Shown here: positions 37,858 to 47,193 of the stretch, one piece after another
Position numbering within the stretch: the first letter of the stretch is position 1
Layout: every line of letters starts with the position of its first letter
DNA from: Pseudomonas sp. AB6
GTDB lineage: Bacteria > Pseudomonadota > Gammaproteobacteria > Pseudomonadales > Pseudomonadaceae
Reading direction: 5' to 3'
Assembly: GCF_034314105.1 (NCBI RefSeq)
Contig: NZ_JAVIWJ010000001.1
Coordinates: 1,365,501 to 1,429,500, forward strand
Length of the DNA: 64,000 nucleotides
Notes under the pieces: generated by a model
The model's database searches: none
What the model was told of the DNA's origin: nothing
Seen by the model: only the letters and a program-made list of their open reading frames with translations
Made by a program: the position numbers and the translations under genes

Positions 37858-38679
37858 ATGCCTCATGAACGGAATGCTGAAATTGAATTGCGTCTACTGA
37901 TTGAGGCCATTTACCTCAAATATAGCTATGACTTTCGCGATTATTCCGGTGCTTCAGTCAAGCGACGGGTCAACCATGCATTGATCCAGTTCGGCTGCAA
38001 AACCATTTCGGCGTTACAAGAAAGGGTGCTGCATGATCCGACCGCATTTCTGCAATTGCTGCAGTATCTGACGATTCCTGTTAGCGAAATGTTTCGCGAC
38101 CCGGCGCATTTTTTAGCCATTCGCCAGGAAGTCGTGCCGCTACTAAAAACCTATCCGTCTATTAAAATCTGGATTGCGGGCTGCAGCACTGGCGAAGAGG
38201 TTTACTCCATGGCCATTTTGCTGCGTGAGGAAGGCTTGCTTGAACGAACCATAATCTATGCCACTGACATTAATCCCCGCTCGTTGGAAAAGGCCAAACA
38301 AGGCATTTTCGCTTTAGAAAATATTCGGGCGTACACCGAGAACTATCGAAAGGCCGGCGGCGAGCAGATGTTTTCCGATTACTACACGGCGGCGTATGAT
38401 TACGCGATTTTCGACAAGACCTTGCGGGAGAACGTGACGTTTGCTGACCACAGCTTGGCCACTGACAGCGTATTTTCAGAAACTCAGTTGATTTCCTGTC
38501 GGAACGTACTGATCTATTTCAATAAAAAATTGCAGGACCGGGCGTTCGGGTTGTTCCATGATTCGCTGTGTCATCGCGGGTTTCTAGTGCTGGGAAGTAA
38601 AGAGACGCTCGACTTTTCGGGGTATAGCAAAAGCTTCGAGGCCTTAGTCAAACAGGAACGGATCTACCGTAAATCATGA
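37858..38679 (+). CDS. CheR-type protein-glutamate methyltransferase
   Basis: A 273-residue SAM-dependent methyltransferase that should methylate Glu side chains on a signalling protein. Residues 10-75 are the N-terminal helical CheR domain (LKYSYDFRDYSGASVKRRVN). Then PVSEMFRDPAHFLAIRQEVV, IWIAGCSTGEEVYSMAILL (SAM motif), YATDINPRSLEKAKQG and LISCRNVLIYFNKKLQ. All are diagnostic for CheR. ATG at 37858 is preferred over an upstream TTG at 37837. Overlaps cheB by ATGA. Confidence 0.9.
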   Translation: MPHERNAEIELRLLIEAIYLKYSYDFRDYSGASVKRRVNHALIQFGCKTISALQERVLHDPTAFLQLLQYLTIPVSEMFRDPAHFLAIRQEVVPLLKTYPSIKIWIAGCSTGEEVYSMAILLREEGLLERTIIYATDINPRSLEKAKQGIFALENIRAYTENYRKAGGEQMFSDYYTAAYDYAIFDKTLRENVTFADHSLATDSVFSETQLISCRNVLIYFNKKLQDRAFGLFHDSLCHRGFLVLGSKETLDFSGYSKSFEALVKQERIYRKS

Positions 38680-39293
38680 TGATCCATGAGAACGCTCTAT
38701 CGGTTTCAGGCGGACCGCTGCCCATTGTTGATGCGATTGTCATCGGTGCATCGGCAGGTGGAGTTGAAGCCTTGCTAAAAATTTTTTCTGCGTTGGCACC
38801 CGGTTATGGTTTGCCGATCATCGTGGTATTACACCTACCCGATGAGCGCCGTAGCCGCCTGGTTGCGGTGTTTCAACAGCACCTAGAGATGGAGGTTAAA
38901 GAGGTCGCTGATAAGGAACTTATCGCGTCCGGCACGCTGTATTTCGCCACTCCCGGTTATCACGTGTCAGTGGAACGTGATCTCAGTTTTTCGCTGAGCC
39001 TTGAAGATCGTGTCCATTATTCTCGCCCCAGTATCGACATTCTTTTTGAGTCAGCCGCCGACGCGTATGGACAACGCCTGGCCGGGATGTTGCTCACCGG
39101 GGCTAACGCTGATGGGGCTCGCGGGCTGGCACAGATTAAACAAAGAGGGGGTTTTACGGTGGTTCAAGACCCTAAAACCGCGCAGGCGTCCGTTATGCCC
39201 AATTCCGCCCTGGCGCTGAGCGTGCCGGATCGCATTCTCTGTTTGAGTGATATCGGTCAACTGTTGGTCGAGCTGGAAAGAATCGCATGCTAA
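38676..39293 (+). CDS. CheB-type methylesterase lacking the receiver domain
   Basis: A 205-residue methylesterase of the CheB C-terminal domain only; normal CheB (about 350 aa) has an N-terminal receiver that is missing here. The catalytic triad is visible: Ser26 in IGASAGGVEAL, the His in VLHLPDERRSR and the Asp in LLTGANADGARG. RPSIDILFESAADAYG is the usual CheB signature. Its activity therefore cannot be switched by phosphorylation of an attached receiver. Start overlaps the cheR end, and the next gene overlaps its end. Confidence 0.92.
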   Translation: MMIHENALSVSGGPLPIVDAIVIGASAGGVEALLKIFSALAPGYGLPIIVVLHLPDERRSRLVAVFQQHLEMEVKEVADKELIASGTLYFATPGYHVSVERDLSFSLSLEDRVHYSRPSIDILFESAADAYGQRLAGMLLTGANADGARGLAQIKQRGGFTVVQDPKTAQASVMPNSALALSVPDRILCLSDIGQLLVELERIAC

Positions 39294-40468
39294 GTGAAGT
39301 ACAAGCCAAACTGCTGATCGTTGATGATCTGCCAGAAAACCTGTTGGCCCTTGAAGCGCTGATCAAGCGCGAAGACCGAGCGGTCTATAAAGCCTTGTCT
39401 GCCGATGAGGCGCTGTCATTGCTGCTACAACATGAATTTGCGTTAGCCATTCTTGATGTCCAAATGCCGGGAATGAACGGTTTTGAACTGGCAGAACTGA
39501 TGCGTGGCACCGAAAAAACGAAAAACATTCCGATCGTCTTCGTTAGCGCCGCCGGCCGTGAGCTGAACTATGCATTCAAAGGCTACGAAAGTGGAGCTGT
39601 AGATTTTTTGCACAAGCCGCTGGATATTCACGCAGTGAAAAGCAAGGTCAATGTATTCGTTGACCTCTTTCGGCAACGTAAAGCCATGAAACAACAGGTC
39701 GACGCTCTAGAACAAAGCCGCCAGGAACAAGAGGCTTTGCTCACAGAACTCCAGACCACGCAGAATGAGTTGAAGCATGCTGTACGAATGCGCGATGACT
39801 TCATGTCGATTGTTTCTCATGAGGTGCGTACGCCGCTGAACGGATTGATTCTGGAAACCCAGCTGCGCAAGTTGCACTTGGCTAAAGACAACACTGCAGC
39901 GTTTACCCTGGATAAGCTGCGGGCGATGGTCGACCGGGATGAGCGGCAGATTCAAAGCCTGATCAGGCTCATTGAAGACATGCTTGATGTCTCGCGTATC
40001 CGTACCGGAAAACTATCGATTCGTCCTAGTCGATTTGATCTGGTGCAACTGGTCACCAAACTGCTTGAGAATTTTTCTGCCCAAATTGCCGCTGCTGAAT
40101 CCATCGTGTCACTGACGGCGGGTTCACCCGTCGTAGGTACATGGGATGAATTTCGTATCGAGCAAGTGGTTGCTAACCTGCTGACTAACGCATTGCGCTA
40201 CGGAGCGAGAAAACCCATCAGCGTTAGCGTTTATAGCCAGGACGGGCAAGCGAGGGTAGAGGTTCTGGATCAGGGTATTGGGGTCAGTGCAGAAAATCAG
40301 AAGCGGATTTTTCAGCAATTCGAACGCGTATCGGCTAAACACGCTATAGCCGGTTTGGGTTTGGGGTTGTTCATCTCAGAACAGATTGTCACCGCACACG
40401 CGGGCACAATTACTGTTGAGAGTGAGGAGGGCGCTGGAGCTTTGTTTCGGGTCAGTCTACCGCTGTGA
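39287..40468 (+). CDS. receiver-histidine kinase (REC-HisKA-HATPase)
   Basis: A soluble 393-residue protein. REC about 1-130 with phospho-Asp in LAILDVQMPGMNGFEL; a coiled segment; HisKA with His178 (FMSIVSHEVRTPLNGL); HATPase with NLLTNALRYGARKP, DQGIGVSAE and GLGLGLFIS. Lacks a transmembrane sensor, so it is probably driven by phosphotransfer from the upstream hybrid kinase. Overlaps cheB by seven bases, so translation is coupled. Confidence 0.9.
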   Translation: MLSEVQAKLLIVDDLPENLLALEALIKREDRAVYKALSADEALSLLLQHEFALAILDVQMPGMNGFELAELMRGTEKTKNIPIVFVSAAGRELNYAFKGYESGAVDFLHKPLDIHAVKSKVNVFVDLFRQRKAMKQQVDALEQSRQEQEALLTELQTTQNELKHAVRMRDDFMSIVSHEVRTPLNGLILETQLRKLHLAKDNTAAFTLDKLRAMVDRDERQIQSLIRLIEDMLDVSRIRTGKLSIRPSRFDLVQLVTKLLENFSAQIAAAESIVSLTAGSPVVGTWDEFRIEQVVANLLTNALRYGARKPISVSVYSQDGQARVEVLDQGIGVSAENQKRIFQQFERVSAKHAIAGLGLGLFISEQIVTAHAGTITVESEEGAGALFRVSLPL

Positions 40469-40557
40469 TCAACGGTGAGAATTGTCCGACGGACAACGCA
40501 ACCTCTGTCGTACTCTAGGGTCGTAATGGCAGCTAACCAAAGGCTTAAGGCATACCC

Positions 40558-40935
40558 ATGAGTTCTGATGCAGAAAATGTCGTACTTATTGTCGAAGACG
40601 AGCCGCTGATTTTAATGCTGCTCGCCGACTACCTATCTGGGGAAGGTTATAAAGTTTTGCAAGCTGAAAATGGGGAGCAAGCGTTCGAAATTCTGGCGAC
40701 TAAACCTCATTTGGACTTGATGATTACCGATTACCGCTTACCGGGCGGTATATCCGGTGTGATGATCGCCGAACCTGCGGTCAAGCTGCGACCTGAACTC
40801 AAAGTTATATTCATCAGTGGTTACCCTGCTGAGATTACTGAGTCTGGAAGCCCCATTGCTTTACGAGCACCGATCCTGACCAAGCCCTTTACTATGGAAC
40901 GGCTGCATAGCCAGATTAAAAGTTTGTTGATTTAA
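40558..40935 (+). CDS. single-domain response regulator
   Basis: A 125-residue receiver. Acidic pocket VLIVEDEPLI, phospho-Asp in DLMITDYRLPGG, switch residue in FISGYPAE, and Lys in ILTKPFTMERLH. No output domain, like the receiver on the other side of the cluster. It is last in the operon after an 89-base gap and may shuttle phosphate or bind a partner protein. Confidence 0.87.
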   Translation: MSSDAENVVLIVEDEPLILMLLADYLSGEGYKVLQAENGEQAFEILATKPHLDLMITDYRLPGGISGVMIAEPAVKLRPELKVIFISGYPAEITESGSPIALRAPILTKPFTMERLHSQIKSLLI

Positions 40936-40955
40936 GTTGAGCGATTTCCGGGCAT

Positions 40956-42986
40956 TTACGCTTCGATCATCTCCCTTACCTTTGCTGTTAGGTGATCGAA
41001 GGCAAATGGCTTGGTAATCATCTGCATTCCTGAATCAAGAAATCCGGCACGCACGACGGCGCTTTCGGCGTAACCGCTGATGAACAGAACTTTTAAGGAA
41101 GGACGTAATTGGCGACCCACGTTGGCCAGTTGTCTTCCATTCATGCCTGGTAGGCCGACATCGCTGATCATTAAATCAATACGCTGGCCCGACTCAAGGA
41201 TGGGCATTGCCGCGTCGGCACTTCCCGCGCATACATAGGCGTAACCTAAATCGCTGAGCACTTCGCCCACCAGTACTCGTACAGCGGGATCGTCCTCGAC
41301 GATAAGAATGGTTTCACCGGCCTTGGCGTACGGTAAATTACTTTGGTAAATGATTTCATCATTTTCATCTTCGCCACGAAAACGCGGCAGGTAGAGGCGT
41401 ACCGTAGTGCCTTCACCCACTTCGCTCTCAATAGCGACGTGGCCACGAGACTGTTTGCTGAACCCATAAATCATCGAAAGGCCTAAGCCAGTTCCTTGGC
41501 CAATAGGCTTAGTGGTGAAGAACGGATCAAATGCCCGGTTGATAATACTTTGTGGCATACCGCAGCCTGTGTCGCTGACACTTAATACTACATATTCCCC
41601 TGGTTGCAAATTTTGATGGGCATAGGTAAAGGCTGCGTCCAGACGCTGATTATAGGTGCTGACGATAAGCTGTCCGCCCTCAGGCATCGCATCGCGAGCA
41701 TTCAAAACAAGGTTCAGCAGGGCGTTTTCCAATTGGTTTGGGTCGACCTCGGCGGTCCATAAGTGTGCGTCCAGCTGCATGTTCAGACAGATTGTCTTGC
41801 CCGAACTGCGGTGTATCAACTCGCTCATGGAGTTAACCAACTGATTTATGTGCACCGGCTTTGAATCAAGATACTGCCGACGGGAAAAGGCCAATAGGCG
41901 ATGTGTCAACGCCGCAGCCCGGTTGGCGGAGGTCACCCCTAAGTCAATCAAGCTGTCCAAGTCTTGGGTCTGACCACGAGAAAGTCTTCTGCGCAGAAGT
42001 TCCAAGCTGCCAATGATTCCAGTAAGCATATTGTTGAAGTCGTGGGCAATACCGCCTGTAAGTTGGCCCACGGCTTCCATCTTTTGGGATTGACGCAGGG
42101 CTTCTTCATTGTGCCGAAGTTGTGCTGTGCGCTCCTCAACTTGCTGTTCAAGGGATTCATTAAGGCGGCGCAGTTGCTCCTCGGCACGTTTGCGCTCGCT
42201 GATATCCGACGTCACGCCAACAAACGAGTATATTTTGCCATCCTCTCGGCGAATCGCTCTGGCCCGGGCATCCACCCAATTCACCGAGCCGTCGGGCCAG
42301 ACATTGCGGTATTGCGCAATGTAATCGTCCCCCGATCGCAGGCTGCTGTGCAGGGCCATCTGCATCGTCGACTGGTCTTCGACCAGCACCGAGCTTAGCC
42401 AGTCGTCAAATGTGAAGGCATCGTCCTCGTTTCGACCATGATGTGATTTGCTAATTTGCGAACAGTGAAATGTAAGGTCGTTAAGGTCCAATTGCCAGGA
42501 GCCCAAACGCCCCGCCTCAAGTGCATTTTGGAGACGCTGTTCACTGTCCAAAAGATCATCTATACGTGCTCGCGCTTGGTATTGCCGACGACGACCACGC
42601 AATGCGGTGCTCACCAGGCTTACTAGAGTGGCTGGGTAGAAAGGACGTTCAAGAAAAGTGACATTGCCCAAATGAGCACCGAGTAGGATCGAAGGATTGT
42701 GCTCCGGCCCGCCAGCGTGAGTCAGCAGCACAATAGGCAGGTCGGACCAAGACGGTTGTTGGTCCATCAGTGCGAGCAGCGCGTGTATGTTGACTCCGTA
42801 GAGCGCCTCATCTGCAATAATCGCTACACCGGCGCCAGCTGCTAATTCGCCAATCAAATTTGCCAGGTCAGCGGCAATGGTTACAGTAAAACCTGCCTGT
42901 TCAAGTAGCGTCAGCGCGAAATCGCTTTCCTGGTCTGTAGGAGCCAAAATGATCGCGCGCTCGGATAACGGCCCCTGACTAGTCAC
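40956..42986 (-). CDS. PAS hybrid histidine kinase
   Basis: A 676-residue soluble kinase, convergent with the receiver gene. Residues about 9-135 form a receiver-like domain whose Asp position is unclear (AIIADEALYG), then a PAS/PAC region (YRNVWPDGSVNWVDARARAI, GVTSDISERKRAEE), a coiled coil, HisKA with His315 (GQLTGGIAHDFNNML), HATPase (NLVLNARDAMPEGGQ, SDTGCGMP, GTGLGLSMIYGF) and a C-terminal receiver with LMISDVGLPGMNG. The GGIAHDFNNM H-box is typical of this class. Input signal unknown. Confidence 0.9.
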   Translation of the reverse strand: MTSQGPLSERAIILAPTDQESDFALTLLEQAGFTVTIAADLANLIGELAAGAGVAIIADEALYGVNIHALLALMDQQPSWSDLPIVLLTHAGGPEHNPSILLGAHLGNVTFLERPFYPATLVSLVSTALRGRRRQYQARARIDDLLDSEQRLQNALEAGRLGSWQLDLNDLTFHCSQISKSHHGRNEDDAFTFDDWLSSVLVEDQSTMQMALHSSLRSGDDYIAQYRNVWPDGSVNWVDARARAIRREDGKIYSFVGVTSDISERKRAEEQLRRLNESLEQQVEERTAQLRHNEEALRQSQKMEAVGQLTGGIAHDFNNMLTGIIGSLELLRRRLSRGQTQDLDSLIDLGVTSANRAAALTHRLLAFSRRQYLDSKPVHINQLVNSMSELIHRSSGKTICLNMQLDAHLWTAEVDPNQLENALLNLVLNARDAMPEGGQLIVSTYNQRLDAAFTYAHQNLQPGEYVVLSVSDTGCGMPQSIINRAFDPFFTTKPIGQGTGLGLSMIYGFSKQSRGHVAIESEVGEGTTVRLYLPRFRGEDENDEIIYQSNLPYAKAGETILIVEDDPAVRVLVGEVLSDLGYAYVCAGSADAAMPILESGQRIDLMISDVGLPGMNGRQLANVGRQLRPSLKVLFISGYAESAVVRAGFLDSGMQMITKPFAFDHLTAKVREMIEA

Positions 42987-43311
42987 TCGCTGTCATCCTG
43001 TATTGATGCATTTAACGTATTCAAATCGCCCTCTCACGCCTTTGAAAAGATGCGCTCAGCTGGACTGAGCTTTCTTGGCTAGTTGCAATAGATGACATGG
43101 CATCCGAAGCTTTCACACGCTGGCTTAACTCTGGACCTCCCCCAAACACTGCCGTTCCAGCGTATGGACGATTTTTCATAAAAATACATTCAACTGGGTG
43201 TGTTCTGTCGTCTTGCAAATGGCGTAATCGCAACCTTACGATGGGTGGGGAAGGCTTGTTATAGTCAGACCACTGTTTAACTTCACATTGCTGTTTCCAA
43301 GGAGGACTGCC
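42987..43311. other. intergenic region between the hybrid kinase and crotonase gene
   Basis: About 325 bases. The right side holds the ribosome site AAGGAGG for the next gene (43299-43305). The kinase gene reads leftwards and its promoter should be just right of 42986. No RNA or operator was found. Confidence 0.4.
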
Positions 43312-44124
43312 GTGTCCGATTACCAAGCGTTTCACGTCGAACTGATCGATAACATTGCTCATGTGCAAATCAATCGGCCGGAAAAAATCAATGCGATGAA
43401 CGCTGCGTTTTGGGCAGAGATTATTGAAATTTTTCAATGGGTCGATGACACGGATGAGGTGCGCGTGGTGGTACTCAGCGGCGCAGGTAAACATTTCTCG
43501 TCCGGTATTGATCTGATGCTGCTGGCATCGGTGGCTTCAGAACTGGGCAAAGACGTTGGCCGTAATGCGCGCATGCTGCGGCGCAAAATTCTGCAAATGC
43601 AGGCCTCGTTTACCGCCGTTGATAACTGCCGTAAGCCAGTGCTGGCAGCTGTTCAAGGCTATTGCATCGGTGGAGCTATCGATTTGATTTCGGCCTGCGA
43701 CATGCGTTACGCCGCCGAGGACGCGCAGTTCTCGATCAAGGAAATTGACATGGGCATGGCTGCTGATGTTGGCACCTTGCAGCGACTGCCGCGAATCATC
43801 GGCGACGGTATGTTGCGCGAATTGGCCTACACCGGGCGTATTATTGGCGCAGCAGAAGCGTGCCGCATCGGCTTGGTCAACCGTACCTTCGTTGACACGC
43901 CGAGCTTACTTGAGGGTGTACTGTCCATCGCTACGGAGATTGCCGGAAAATCACCAATCGCTGTCGCTGGTACCAAGGAGATGATTAGCTATATGCGTGA
44001 CCATCGGATTGATGACGGTCTTGAGTACGTCGCGACGTGGAACGCCGCCATGCTGCAATCAGCAGACCTGCGCGTGGCGCTGGCGGCACACATGAGTAAG
44101 CAAAAAGCAGCCTTCGATAATTAG
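43312..44124 (+). CDS. delta3,5-delta2,4-dienoyl-CoA isomerase (crotonase family)
   Basis: Shifts double bonds in unsaturated fatty acyl-CoAs during beta-oxidation. The 270-residue crotonase has oxyanion residues in HFSSGIDLMLL and QGYCIGGAIDLISACDMRYA. The catalytic acids are Glu144 and Asp152 in IKEIDMGMAADVGTLQRLPR; this matches animal ECH1 (Glu and Asp) rather than enoyl-CoA hydratases. The start GTG at 43312 follows a perfect AAGGAGG. Followed by nudC after 60 bases. Confidence 0.87.
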   Translation: MSDYQAFHVELIDNIAHVQINRPEKINAMNAAFWAEIIEIFQWVDDTDEVRVVVLSGAGKHFSSGIDLMLLASVASELGKDVGRNARMLRRKILQMQASFTAVDNCRKPVLAAVQGYCIGGAIDLISACDMRYAAEDAQFSIKEIDMGMAADVGTLQRLPRIIGDGMLRELAYTGRIIGAAEACRIGLVNRTFVDTPSLLEGVLSIATEIAGKSPIAVAGTKEMISYMRDHRIDDGLEYVATWNAAMLQSADLRVALAAHMSKQKAAFDN

Positions 44125-44184
44125 CCTTGATATATAGCCCTTGATAAGTTGCCTTCGATGAATAGTAAGGGCCTGGAGATTTTC

Positions 44185-45012
44185 ATGACACGTTGGACAA
44201 CTGCCGTCCTGGATACCCAACTCAGTGGCGGTTGGGCCGTGGTCCACAGCCCAGAAGGTTTCCTGCGCGATGATAACGGCGCGATGTTTCCTCGGGAATG
44301 GCTCAAGCGGCAGGATCTTGCGGTGCTAAGTGAACATGGTATTGGTCATTTTGACGGTGAGCCGGTGTACCTGCTGGTGCTAAAAAGCTCCAACGACATT
44401 GTCGGCTGCACGTGGCTTGGGCTTCGTCAATTCATGCTCGAAGGTGACGTAGACGTTTATAAAAAACTGGGTTATGCAGCCCAGATCAGCACGTGGGCGC
44501 GGGAACACCGTTTTTGCGGCGGCTGCGGGTTGCCCATGCAGCAGGTGCAGGGTGAGCGCGCAATGTATTGCGAGCACTGTAACTTGCGCCATTATCCGCG
44601 CATCTCACCGAGCATGATCGTGTTGATCACCCGGGGTGATGAGATACTGCTAGCACGCTCACCGCGCTTTGTGACGGGGGTCTATAGCACGCTGGCAGGG
44701 TTTGCCGAGCCGGGTGAGTCGGTCGAGGATTGTGTGCGTCGCGAGGTCATGGAAGAAGTGCAACTTAAGATCAAGAACATCCAGTACATGGGCAGCCAAT
44801 GCTGGCCGTTCCCGCATTCGATGATGCTTGGCTTCCATGCCGAATACGCCAGTGGCGACATCGTCGCGCAGGTCGATGAGATTGAGGATGCGCGCTGGTT
44901 TCACATTAACGATTTGCCACCGTTGCCGGCCAACCGCTCCATCGCGCGATACCTGATCGACTTATATCTTGCGCGTCGCACAGGTTCAGCTGAACCAGTG
45001 TTGCCAGGCTAG
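44185..45012 (+). CDS. nudC: NAD(+) diphosphatase NudC
   Basis: Cleaves NADH to NMNH and AMP and in some bacteria removes NAD caps from RNA. The 275-residue protein has the zinc site Cys111/Cys114/Cys129/Cys132 and a complete Nudix box (Gly172, Glu178, Arg186-Glu187-Val188, Glu190-Glu191). The NudC hallmark normally read SQPWPFP appears as SQCWPFPHS with Cys206. Start at 44185 has GGAG seven bases before it. Its last 27 bases overlap the convergent TSUP gene. Confidence 0.9.
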   Translation: MTRWTTAVLDTQLSGGWAVVHSPEGFLRDDNGAMFPREWLKRQDLAVLSEHGIGHFDGEPVYLLVLKSSNDIVGCTWLGLRQFMLEGDVDVYKKLGYAAQISTWAREHRFCGGCGLPMQQVQGERAMYCEHCNLRHYPRISPSMIVLITRGDEILLARSPRFVTGVYSTLAGFAEPGESVEDCVRREVMEEVQLKIKNIQYMGSQCWPFPHSMMLGFHAEYASGDIVAQVDEIEDARWFHINDLPPLPANRSIARYLIDLYLARRTGSAEPVLPG

Positions 45013-45759
45013 GCGCACGGTCAGTCCGAGTACTACAACTATGAACACTGGGCGGATAAATTTTGCACCGCCCTGAATCGCGGTTCGCGCACCGAAGAAG
45101 GCTCCGACCATCAATGACGAGCCCATGCACAGGCCGATCAACCAATCCACCTGACCTGAAAACATGAACACTGACAGGGCTGCGGCGTTGCTGACGAAAT
45201 TCATACTCCTCGCTACACCGCTGGCTTTTACCAGGTCCAGCGGATAGAGCAGCAAGGAGCTGACGGTCCAGAATGCACCGGTCCCCGGCCCAGCAACACC
45301 GTCATAAAAGCCAAGACCCAAGCCTTGAGGCAGTTGCCATTTCTTTTTGATGGGTGCGTTGCTGTCCAGTGGCGCATTGGGAACTCCCCCGAACAACAGG
45401 TATAGGCCACAGCCAAAGACGATCACCGGCAGCATCTGATTGATCCATTCGGCTGGTAGGTAATGCGCGACGCCAGCGCCGATCAATGCCCCGACCGCCG
45501 TGCCCACCAGCGCGTGAATCCATTGTTTTGGATCAAACAGTTTGCGGCGAAAAAAAGTGTAGCTGGCCATGGCTGAGCCAAAGGTCGAGCTGAGCTTGTT
45601 AGTGCCTAACACTAAATGTGGTGGCAAGCCTGCGGTCATCAGTGCGGGCGTGGTCAGCAGACCGCCACCGCCTGCGATGGCATCAATGAAGCCTGCAACA
45701 AATGCAACGGCGGTAAGAACAGCGAGGGTGGTCAGGTCAACACTGAGAGCAAAAGGCAT
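44986..45759 (-). CDS. TSUP-family sulfite exporter-like permease (TauE/SafE)
   Basis: A 257-residue membrane protein with eight or so hydrophobic segments. It has the repeated family motif: [20 protein letters not shown] plus [11 protein letters not shown] near the start and [20 protein letters not shown] in the second half, then [12 protein letters not shown]. Family members export sulfite, sulfonates or related anions. Convergent with nudC with 27 bases overlap. Confidence 0.88.
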   Translation of the reverse strand: MPFALSVDLTTLAVLTAVAFVAGFIDAIAGGGGLLTTPALMTAGLPPHLVLGTNKLSSTFGSAMASYTFFRRKLFDPKQWIHALVGTAVGALIGAGVAHYLPAEWINQMLPVIVFGCGLYLLFGGVPNAPLDSNAPIKKKWQLPQGLGLGFYDGVAGPGTGAFWTVSSLLLYPLDLVKASGVARSMNFVSNAAALSVFMFSGQVDWLIGLCMGSSLMVGAFFGARTAIQGGAKFIRPVFIVVVLGLTVRLAWQHWFS

Positions 45760-45923
45760 GGGAGTTCGGCTTATACGGCAGTTGGGCAGAATGGCTGCGC
45801 CAGAAGGCAGCCATCTTACCCTGAGAGTGAAGCGCGTTGGTGAGGCAAACCTACAGATGAATGCTTTTGAGGCGGTTTGCTACCGGATTTCGAATCGCAA
45901 CACATTCTCCGGACCTGATCAGC

Positions 45924-47069
45924 CTACACCTCAGCAATCCTGACCCAACGCTCCTCCCGCGCTGCCAATCGAATTGCCGCTGCCAAACGCTCCACTTGCC
46001 AGGCTTCTTCAAAGTCCGGGCCTTCAGTGCCTCCATTGCAAACCGCTTGTATCAGTGCATGTACTTCGAGAGTTTTAAGTTCGTTGTAACCCAGTTGATG
46101 CCCAGGCGCGGGAGAAAACGCGGCGTAGCCAGGTAGCGAAGGTCCGGCAAGCACCCGTTGAAATCCGTCACTGCCTGAGCGACATACTTGCAATTCATTA
46201 AGTCGCTCCTGATCGAACGCGAGGGTGCCGCGGGTGCCGCTGATTTCGAACGCCAAATGGTTTTTGTAGCCATGCTTGAGCCAACTGCTGCTGAACGTAC
46301 CACGTGCACCGTTGGCAAAGCGCAGCAACGCGTGAGTTTGATCATCTACCGCAATGAGACGTTTTTCTTGGCTACCGCTAGCCGCCGGGCGCTGGGTATG
46401 AACGGTCTGCGCGTCGGCGCACACCGCGTCGATATCGCCCAACAAATGGCGAGCCAATGCGAGCAGATGACTGCCCAAGTCGGCCAGTGCACCGCCTGCG
46501 TGAGCTGCTTCACAACGCCAAGACCAGGGGTTTACCGAATCGCCCATGAAGTCTTCGCTAAACTCGCCCTGGAAGCTGATGATGTCCCCCAGCTCGCCAC
46601 TCTCAATCATCTGCCGGGCCAAGCCAATAATAGGATTGTGTTGGTAGTTGTAACCGACCCGCGTGACAACCCCAGCTTTCTTGGCTGCACGGCGCATGTC
46701 GTCAGCTTGGGTGAGGCTGATCGCCAGTGGCTTTTCGCAGTACACCGTTTTACCCGCCTCAAGCGCTGCCATCGCCATGGGGTAGTGCAGATGATTGGGC
46801 GTAGTAATCGCGACAAGGTGTACGTCAGGGTCATTGATTAGCTGTTGCCAGTCATTGTGCGCTTGGTAGAAGCCCCAATCATCGGCGCACTGTCCGGCAC
46901 GTACGGCATCGGCATCAGCCAGTGCCGCCAAGCGAATTTTAACGGGCAGCGAGAATGCGGCGCTAACGTTACGGAAAGCCATGGCATGGGCGCGCCCCAT
47001 AAACCCGGTGCCGATCAATCCGATACCCAACACCGGCAGCGCTATTGGAGGTTGAGAAAGCTGACGCAT
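45924..47069 (-). CDS. Gfo/Idh/MocA-family oxidoreductase
   Basis: A 381-residue NAD(P)-dependent dehydrogenase. The Rossmann part is IGLIGTGFMGRAHAMAFRNV, with TTPNHLHYPMAMAALEAGK followed by VYCEKPLA (the EKP Lys), GYNYQHNPI and WSWRCEAAHAGGALADLGSH (metal-free catalytic Asp/His region). Substrate is probably a sugar or inositol-like polyol; not determined. A tandem pair of AT-rich operator-like repeats lies right before the start. It stands alone. Confidence 0.9.
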   Translation of the reverse strand: MRQLSQPPIALPVLGIGLIGTGFMGRAHAMAFRNVSAAFSLPVKIRLAALADADAVRAGQCADDWGFYQAHNDWQQLINDPDVHLVAITTPNHLHYPMAMAALEAGKTVYCEKPLAISLTQADDMRRAAKKAGVVTRVGYNYQHNPIIGLARQMIESGELGDIISFQGEFSEDFMGDSVNPWSWRCEAAHAGGALADLGSHLLALARHLLGDIDAVCADAQTVHTQRPAASGSQEKRLIAVDDQTHALLRFANGARGTFSSSWLKHGYKNHLAFEISGTRGTLAFDQERLNELQVCRSGSDGFQRVLAGPSLPGYAAFSPAPGHQLGYNELKTLEVHALIQAVCNGGTEGPDFEEAWQVERLAAAIRLAAREERWVRIAEV

Positions 47070-47094
47070 GGCGATGGCCTCTGAGTTATTATGC

Positions 47095-47136
47095 GGAAAA
47101 TATATTCTTTAATAACTAAATATGGAATATATATTC
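47095..47136. promoter_or_regulatory. tandem AT-rich operator-like repeats
   Basis: GGAAAATATATTC (47095-47107) and GGAATATATATTC (47124-47136) are 13-mers with one mismatch, 29 bases apart. The second contains a perfect 12-base palindrome GAATATATATTC. They sit 26 bases upstream of the Gfo/Idh/MocA start, in promoter position. Spacing of near three helical turns suggests dimers bound side by side. Binding protein unknown. Confidence 0.5.
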
Positions 47137-47150
47137 GTTATCTGGCTCAA

Positions 47151-47176
47151 AAAAAACAGCCCGAAGGCTGTTTTTT
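47151..47176. terminator. bidirectional intrinsic terminator
   Basis: CAGCC (47157-47161) and GGCTG (47166-47170) with loop CGAA, flanked by six A and six T, form a classic terminator in both directions. It lies just after the leftward SDR gene ending at 47194. Confidence 0.9.
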
Positions 47177-47193
47177 CCGCTCTGACGAGCACC

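Noticed and set aside
43021..43494. 157-residue minus-strand frame overlapping the crotonase 5' end
   Set aside because: Lacks motifs, and overlaps a convincing gene and its ribosome site.
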